Shown here: piece after piece, positions 21,701-30,816 of the stretch | How the letters are laid out: the number at the start of each line of letters is the position of its first letter | How positions within the stretch are numbered: position 1 is the stretch's first letter | NCBI RefSeq assembly: GCF_001039355.2 | Contig: NW_019775058.1 | Location: 83,461 to 116,311, forward strand | Direction of reading: 5' to 3' | Length of the DNA stretch: 32,851 nucleotides | DNA from: Lingula anatina | Taxonomy: Eukaryota; Brachiopoda; Lingulata; Lingulida; Lingulidae | Program-made: the position numbers and the translations under genes | Notes under the pieces: generated by a model | Told to the model about the DNA's origin: nothing | What the model saw: only the letters and a program-made list of their open reading frames with translations | Database searches by the model: none

Positions 21701-24700
21701 TGACAGTCTTCCAAATTATTTTTGTTGATCTACCCTCCATTTCTGACTGTCTTCAGACAGAAAAAATTAGATGCCTGTCAATGTAAACTTGAAAATCTGA
21801 CCGTTTTACAGAAGCCTCAATCCACCCCTGATAATAACGCAAAAAAAAAATCTCTCTTTTATATAAATTAACCAAACTGTGCCACAGCCTAAGAACAGAC
21901 CATCCCAGCAGACATGGCTTACCAGAGTCAGATCCAGGATCTTGGGATCGTTTTCTGTTAGGCTGACCCAGGAGAGCTGAGCACAGTCCTCACTGCCTCC
22001 ACTGCCTACCCACAACTCCATCCCATCACCATCATGCTGGAAGTTAGTTAATTAATTAATAATTAATTAATAATATCACTAACATATGCAAATAAATAAC
22101 AATATTACTAACATATGCAAGTAAAAAATAATTTAATATATATATAAATATTAAATAAATAATAAATACAATATGCAAGTATATTAAAAAATACAAACAT
22201 ACAAAAACAAACCATTTCTTAATTAACACATAGCTAAATGAGTAAAACATACACCCCGCACTCCCAGCATTATCAGTGCTGTCTTAAGTTTGAGTGATAT
22301 AATTTATTCAAGAACCAAAACGCTTCTATCCATTGGAGATTTTCTAAAATTTATATGTATAGCAATTCTGAACTGAAATTACTTATTCATTATCTGTAGA
22401 ATTTGATCAGCATGTCGGTCTTACCCTAAGTGTCATACATTCTACTGTCATGTTCTTTGAAATTGGCAGAAAGTTTCTGAGACTCAGCAAGTCACAGCGC
22501 TCCAGTTTCTCATGGATTTCTGCTGCCTGAAGAGGAAATGGACTCAGTATTTTATAGAATTGACCCCAAAATAAACTAGATTCAAGATAAGATGATACTG
22601 TATGCGAGCCGAAATCATAACATGTAATGGACACAGCATTATATTGAATCCAATTCAGTTTCATCCCAAAATAAGCAAGATTCAGGATAAGACTATATGC
22701 AATCAGAAACCATTACAAGGAGAAATCATTCCTGGTTTATGAACAAGAGGTAACAGTACTTATGAATTGTGTACAGAAGTAATTTACTGCAGGGAAAAGA
22801 TCATTTTTCAGCTAATTTTATGATCGTTCGAAGTTTGAAATTCACACATTACTGTATACTAAACTGTACAACATCTTGTCTTCATACACCCAAGCACCAC
22901 AATGGTGGACAAGTCTTTCTCACATTACAAACACATAAAACCTATCATAGGTCTCTCCTCTGGCAAATACTTAAGGCAGAGATATTTAGCATGTCAAACT
23001 TACTGTAGGTCTCTCCTCTGGCACATACTTAAAGCAGAGATATATAACATGTCAAACTTACGGTAGGTCTCTCCTCTGGCACATACTTGAGGCAGAGATA
23101 TATAACATGTCAAACTTACGGTAGGTCTCTCCTCTGGCACATACTTGAGGCAGAGATATATAACATCTTGCATGTCTGGCCATGGCTGGCAGCATGGCCT
23201 CCCTGTCATAGGGTCTAGCTTGGTTGTGATGGGGTTGATTGGCCGCTTCTGAATGACAAGATAATACAAGGTCAAAATAAGCAATCTTATCAAGTCCAGT
23301 TTTGAACTTAACTTGCATTTAATGACTGTCACAATGAGTAAACCCTGTGGTCTGAAGCAAAACGACGTCGCTGCTTTAAATTTCTTGTTGTCAAAACTTT
23401 TAAAATATGATTCTGATTCTCTAAAGACATTGCAATTTTCAATTATACTTTGGGCACACTATAGCAAAATAAGTTTCAATTATGAGGAGATATTTTACCT
23501 GCAGCAGTGAAGTGAAATTAATTGGAAATAATAAAGCATCACAAATCAGTAAAATCATCTTAATATCACAATTTGCTAAAAAGAGCACATATTACCATCA
23601 GCACTGCCTCATCTAGCTGGTTTCTGAATGATAAGTCATCATAAGGATGTCTGCCATTAGTGACCAGCTCATACAGGGTCATTCCAAATGAATACATGTC
23701 AGCCTGCATGAAGAAGACAAACTCAGCACTGAATCATGTTTTATGCACATACAATATTATTAACATATTCTACCAGTCTTCAATCTGAAGGGAGATGAAA
23801 ACCAAATGGCCAAAATTGGTCAAAAAGGCTTTTCCTATTTATTTTATATAAAAATACTTTTCTGAATATTAGTGCAATAAAATATACCACTTTAAAAGCA
23901 AACATTCCCTTTCTGCTCTTTTAATTACCACCCCATGTATTTCTTTTTTAAGCTCTGCCCAACCCTGCTTAAAGTCAAACTGCTTTGTAAATTAATGTAA
24001 AATTGCGATTGGTTCGAGTTGTATTTCCATTCCCAAGTGAGATATACGTAATCATGAAAATTGGCATGACTGATGACAAGGTTGTGATATGCAATCTTGT
24101 GGCAAGGCTTGCATATAATTGTGCAATCACACAAATATATTACTTACTGGCAGTTACATGTACTTTCAAAACATTCACACAAACATACATGAGTAGAAAT
24201 AAATTCACAATTCATAAACGTTAATCACACATGCGCACACAAGAGCAAAACTAAAATATTCTTTTTGAATTAAAACTTTATTTCATACAGGCTATGGCTT
24301 TCTACACAATCATAATTCATTGGTTATCTATTCAAAAACCAATAAATAGAACTAATTAACTTTCACCATAATCTTTAAGTAATCTTTCCGCATGTTTTGG
24401 ACCAAATCTTTATGATACTCTGACAGTTAATTGCTGATAAGCATATATTAGTGTGCTTTCTCTTTTTTACCTTGAAACATTGTTAAGATTTTCTTCAACA
24501 ACTTCCAGGAAATGACACCCAGTGAGAGATACATGGCATAATATAAACACTGCACTAACAACTTATAAGCAATAACATCCAAAAGATAGTACTGATACCA
24601 GTTTAACCTGTAAGTAGCCTGGGAGTGAAAGTGAAGAGTACCATTGTGCCTAATAACATAGTTAATCCAAAACAACAATTCTTCTTGTCCTGACATGGGA

Positions 24701-26394
24701 GTATCTTGCAGTAGTTTGGACATTCTAACTGCATTTTCCTTGTAAGACCTGTCATTCAGAACTTTGTTGATAGCAGTTTCTAATGCTTCCTCAGAGAGGG
24801 AACTGAAGACCACAATTTCGCCAATCTTGGCACGTTCCTTCAGCTTTCGAGCCTGGTGTTGTTGATCCCAAAGTAATGGCATGGCCACAACAGGAACTGC
24901 GTGGTACAGTGTCTCCCATGTGCTGCTTACTCCACAGTGGGTGATAAACAGCTTAGTGGCAGGGTGGGCAAGAAGGTCGTTCTGTGGAAACCAATCAACC
25001 AGGTAAGTGTTTTTTCCAAGAAATTTGGGAGCAACACCCTTATAGCGCCATATCACCTTTTGCGGAAGTTTAGCAAATACTTTGGCCAGTATTTCTGCTT
25101 TGTCTTTTGGCAAGGTAGGTACCAAGGTTCCAAAACTCATCAAAATCACTCCTTGAGTGGCAGAAGCCATTATGTTGGCATAAAACTTGGGAAGAGGTTT
25201 TGGAGGTGTCCAGAGGAGTCCAGAGATGGGCTTGACGTGGGGCATGACTGGTCTTGGGTAATCAAAGGCAAAATTGACATTGGCAGCAATAAAAAGAGAC
25301 ATTCTTTGATAAGTATGCCTAGCAGATGGCCAATTTTCATTGGGGAGATATTTCTGTTTCAGTTTGTCCATAGTCTCTATTTTCTCATTTGCCCACTCTT
25401 CAGCTTCTATCACAAAGTCCAAATTCTGAAGTCTCTCTGTAAATGTCATATTATCACTAAAATCTGTTAGAATATATGGCATATATGATGGGAAGCTAGG
25501 CTGATTGAAGTAAAACCATATGTCAAAAAAACCAAAGTTGTTGTAGGCAATGCTAGGAATGTCTAGATACTCTCTTAAAAAATAGTTAACCGCCATATTG
25601 CTCATGTCCACAAAGAGGAGAGAAAATCCTGCAGCTTTGAGGCGCTTCACCAGTTGCTGGTCCTCCAAAAGATTTTCAGCCATCATGTAGTCCACTTTTT
25701 CAATTTCTTTAACGAAAGGCATGGGATCTTTCTCAACGTAGTACATTGTTGTGTTTAGGTCCAACTCGCCTCCCTTATTCACCCAAAGCTCTGGCATCTT
25801 GTACACAATCAACTCAATCCCAGATACGTTCATTTTAGGTTTGTAGTGGTCCCCAACCAGCATGCTGACAGTGTGCCCATGATCTCGAAGCATGACGGAA
25901 ATCTTCTCTAGATTCAGTGTTCTCGAGTTGAAGATATGAGTGCAAGGAAAGATCAATATTTTCTCTCCGTCACTTTCCATGGGTACATGTAACAGTACCA
26001 AGCTTAAGATAACAACGTGCTGTATAAGGTGGAAGGTTGCCATCTTAACATTTACCAAATGGGCTCAAGTTTACCTCTACCCCTTTATATAGATATCAAA
26101 TAGCAGAGGTCAGGCAGCAACTGGATCAGTCAAACAGCGGTGAAGATAAGCTTATCAATCAATCAATCAACGTGCTACAGGTATGTAGCTTTCAGAGGTT
26201 GATTTGTCTGGAGCAACCAGCAGTCTGTAAATTTTAAGTAGTATTTGACTGTTCAAAAATTTAAGCAAGGTTCGATAACACAGAAGTATATTTTTCATCA
26301 TGACAGAAGTTTATATTCAATTTTCTAAATAAGTTATATTCTATATAAATTAAAAACAACACATGGACTGAAATCACAGTTTTTAAAAGATCTG

Positions 26395-26431
<37 letters not shown>

Positions 26432-29400
26432 CAAGAATACTGTTTTTTAATTTATACTTTATTTAATATAAACCTATACAATCCTGGCTCATTTAATGTC
26501 TTTTTAAATGGAAATGAAAACATAGATATTTCCTTCAACATAATCTTTAAAATAAGTAATCTCTCTGAAAGTATTTGAAGCAAATCTTTATGATACTCTG
26601 GAAATTAACTGATGATAAGCACATATCACTGCACTTTCTGTTTTTTCCTTTGAAACATTGTTAAGATTTTCTTCAACAACTTCCAGGAGATGACACCCAG
26701 TAAGAGATACAAGGCATAACATAAACCTTGCACTAACAACTTATAAGCAATAACATCCAGCAGATAGTACTGATACCAGTTTAAACTGTAAGCAGCCTGG
26801 GAGTGAAAGTGAAGAGTACCATTGTGCCGAATAACATAGTTAACCCAAAATAACAATTCTTCTTGTCCTGACATGGGAGTATCTTGCAGTAGTTTGGACA
26901 TTCTAACTGCATTTTCCTTGTAAGACCTGTCATTCAGAACTTTGTTGATAGCAGTTTCTAATGCTTCCTCAGAGAGAGAACTAAAGACCACAATTTCGCC
27001 AATCTTGGCACGTTCCTTCAGCTTTCGAGCCTGGTGCTGCTGATCCCAAAGTAATGGAATGGCCACAACAGGAACTGCATGGTACAGTGTCTCCCATGTG
27101 CTGCTTACTCCACAGTGGGTGATAAACAGCTTAGTGGCAGGGTGGGCAAGAAGATCGTTCTGTGGAAACCAGTCAACCAGGTAAGTGTTTTTTCCAAGAA
27201 ATTTGGGAGCAACACCCTGATACCGCCATATCACTTTCTGGGGAAGTTTGGCAAATACTTTGGCCAGTATTTCTGCTTTGTCTTTTGGCAAGGTAGGTAC
27301 TAAGGTTCCAAAACTCATCAAAATCACTCCTTTAGTGGCAGATGCCATTATGTCGGCATAAAACTTGGGAAGAGGTTTTGGAGGCGTCCAGAGGAGTCCA
27401 GAGATGGGCTTGACATGGGGCATGACTGGTCTTGGGTAATCAAAGGCAAAATTGACATTGGCAGCAATCATAAGAGACATTCTTTGATACGTATGCCTAG
27501 CAGATGGCCAATTTTCATTGGGAAGGTATTTTTGTTTCAGTTTGTCCATAGTCTCTATTTTCTCATTACCCCAATCTTCAGCTTCCATCAGAAGGTCAAA
27601 ATTTTGAAGTCGCTCTGTGAATGTCATGTTATCAGTAAAATCAGTGAATACATGAGGCATAAATGATGGAAAATAAGGCTGGTTGAAGCAAAACCATGAG
27701 TCAAAAAAGCCAAAGTTGTTGTATGCAATGCTAGGAATGTTTAAGTACTCCATCAAAAAATAATTGGCTGCCATATTGCTTATGTCCACAAAGAAGAGAG
27801 AAAATCCTGCTGCTTTGAGGTGCTTCACCAGTTGCTGGTCTTCCAAAAGATTTTCAGCTAACAAGTTGTCCACTTTTTCAAACTCTTTAGCGAAAGGCAT
27901 GGGATTCTTTTCGACATAATTCATGGTTGTGTTTAGGTCCAATTCGCCTCCCTTATTTACCCAAAGCTCAGGCATCTTGTACACAATCAACTCAATCCCA
28001 GATATGTTCATTTTAGGTTTATAGCGGTCACCAACCAGCATGCTAACAGAGTGACCGTGATCTCGAAGCATGACGGAAATCTTCTCTAGATTCATCGTTC
28101 TTGAGTTGAAGACATAAGTGCAAGGAAAGATCAATATTTTCTCCCCATCGATTACCCTGGGTACCAGTGTCACGCTTATGACTAGAAGATATTGTATAAA
28201 ATGGAAGGCTGCCATCTTTGCATTTACCAAGTGGGTACAAGCTTACTTCTTACCCTTTATAAATATTATCAAATAGCAGAGTTCAGGCAGCAACTGGATC
28301 AGTCAAACAGCTGTGAAGATAAGCTGACAGTTAAAGGAGCAAGCACTATGCTAAAGTTCATCAGCCCAAATGCTTATTATAAATCACAACCGTGAGAAGT
28401 GTGCTTAACTTCTAGGTCATTTACATCAACTCTTAGAGTCTTCCAAAAGCTCATGAGTCTGGTATTGTTGGTATTGAAAACAAAAAGTTAGAGCAATTTA
28501 CAAAACAAATATTATTTTACCCAAATACTTCTCATGATGAATTGAAAGCTTAGGTGAAATAAATAATTAAAAAATAAATTAATTGAAAAAAAAAACTGTA
28601 GGAGTTTTATCAAGCAGTATTAACATCAACTCCAGACATTGATTGCACAACGTGTGGACATAAAGTCACAGACCACTTATCATGTCACACAGATAAGCTG
28701 AAACTGGGGTCACAAACTGTGCTATATACTGCAGGTGACAGTACTGAAGTACTTTTAATCATTTCCCATTTACTGGAGGTTAAATGAGGATTCAGTAAAC
28801 CATTTGCCATGGCATATTATGAATGTTAGTATCTTTCAACTTACTTCCAAGAAGGTGGTGGTGTATAAAACCAGGATTATGACACTTGTCAACTCAAAAC
28901 TCATTACGAGTGTCATTATTGTCAACTTAAGGTTAATACAATGTGTAAACATTTTCCTATTGAGCTCACTAGCCCATTATTCACTTTAAGTTTATTCAGT
29001 ACTTTGATTATAATTTTCAGATGCATTCATATCTTGAGCACACCTGCACAGACCAGCATACACAACAATTCAGACACAAGTGTAAAAAATTACAAGACAA
29101 TTCAAACTTATTCTTCTGCACCCACGAATGTAAAACATTACACAAGATAATTCCAACTCATCCTCATATATCAAAAAGTGTAAAAAATTACAAGATAATT
29201 TGAACTCATTCTCATACACCTACAAGCGTAAAAATTACAAGACAATATGATCTCATCCTCATACATGCACCTGTGCACAGAACTGAACACATGTGACCAT
29301 TTCCACGTACCTGTGCCCCGTACACTTCCCCTCTGATCACCTCAGGCGCCCTGTATCCCGGGGTACCCTCAGAAGCCCTCAGTCCACAGGGTGCTGCGAA

Positions 29401-30756
29401 CCTGGAGATTCCGTAGTCAGATATCTTGGCATTGATCTGGAAGTGAGTTGTGAAACTGTGAACATCATGTTTTTTTTTTTTTTGCTTTTTTCATTGCTCT
29501 TTGATGTGAAGATACACCTGCCTCTAATGATGACAATATTAAAATAACTATTAGGAGTTATAATACATACTTTACACAATGAACAGCCAATTGACATTAT
29601 TTCTTTAATAAATGAAAGAAATATTTTTTATCTGATTTGATTCATGATAAATCAGTTTGATTCCACTTTTTTGAAACAGTGGTTCAGTTTTATATAGAGA
29701 CTGACGCAAATGCATTATAAATATATTTACTATATTTCAATAAACAAATTTATCATGAATTGCAGTAGACTGAAATTCCCATTCTTTTTAAAGTTTAAAA
29801 CAACTTTGGTAAACACAAACATCAAAAACACAAGTGACAATGCTGGTGGAAGTCACACTATAAAGACACAGACACAAGAATAATAGTTGAAAACTCACCA
29901 CTACATTGGGTCCCAAAGCCAGGTTAAAGATGAGGATGTTCTCTGGCTTCATGTCTCTGTAGATAATCATATTATGATGGAGATAGGCCATTCCCTCAGC
30001 CACCTAGTATAAAGAAAATGTGTCAAATGACATGTTATATACAGCAAAACAAAAACAGAATGTTCCTAGAGGCATTACATTGTGAATGAACATACAGTAG
30101 AACGGGCGCCAAATTTGCTTCTGTTTGACCATGTAACCATTTTCACTTACCATTTTTGGTTCACTTTTTTCTTCTGAAGAGATATAAACTCTTTTTTTGG
30201 ACATATGATCTTACAGGAAAAAAAACACCTAATGTTTCTGTGGTAGTTGCTGTTTTTACCTGCATAGCAATTCTTTGTTGTTCCGCTCTGCCCAGAGTTC
30301 TTGTTTTTAGCAATGATCCAAGAGATCCCAAGGGGGCCACCTCCAACAGAATAGCCCTGGGGTTGACCCCCACTGCTACCATGGATATCAGACTTGGGTG
30401 GTTCAGCTCACGGATTATAGTCACCTTATATAACAAAAGATAATGTACAGGTATTCGATTTAAATCAATGGGTCTATTACTTTGGAGAATAACTGTAACA
30501 AATTTGAAGTTTTGATCTAATTTCAAGCATGGAGATACATAAGAGAGCTTAATATACTATCAGCCATGTAGTGTATATAGAGCAATGAAGTAACGATAAA
30601 AAATGTCTTACATCTAAAGGCCTGGCAAACAAATCACTATCACAACATTCTGAATATGGATGTCACCATCCCCCTTACCACAAAGAACAGTATTTGACTG
30701 CATGTGCCAAAAAAACAAGCAATATATTAGGTGAGACTCGTAGGAGTCTATACGTA

Positions 30757-30816
<60 letters not shown>

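Larger units (their letters stand above)
20362..22990. repeat. Direct repeat of 2.63 kb, copy B (LRRK2-like exons)
   Basis: It is the second copy of 17608-20253 and continues to the right into the minisatellite and the kinase exons, so this copy is linked to the 5' part of the gene. Confidence 0.88.

Noticed and set aside
24901-25470. Long plus-strand open frame of 189 codons
   Set aside because: It is the antisense shadow of UGT copy 1; similar shadows occur at 27079-27303 and 27415-27666 opposite UGT copy 2.
26044-26058. Five-codon N-terminal extension of UGT copy 1 (and the same at 28216-28230 for copy 2)
   Set aside because: The extension would start at TTG. The first ATG, shared by both copies and followed by the hydrophobic signal, is the natural start.
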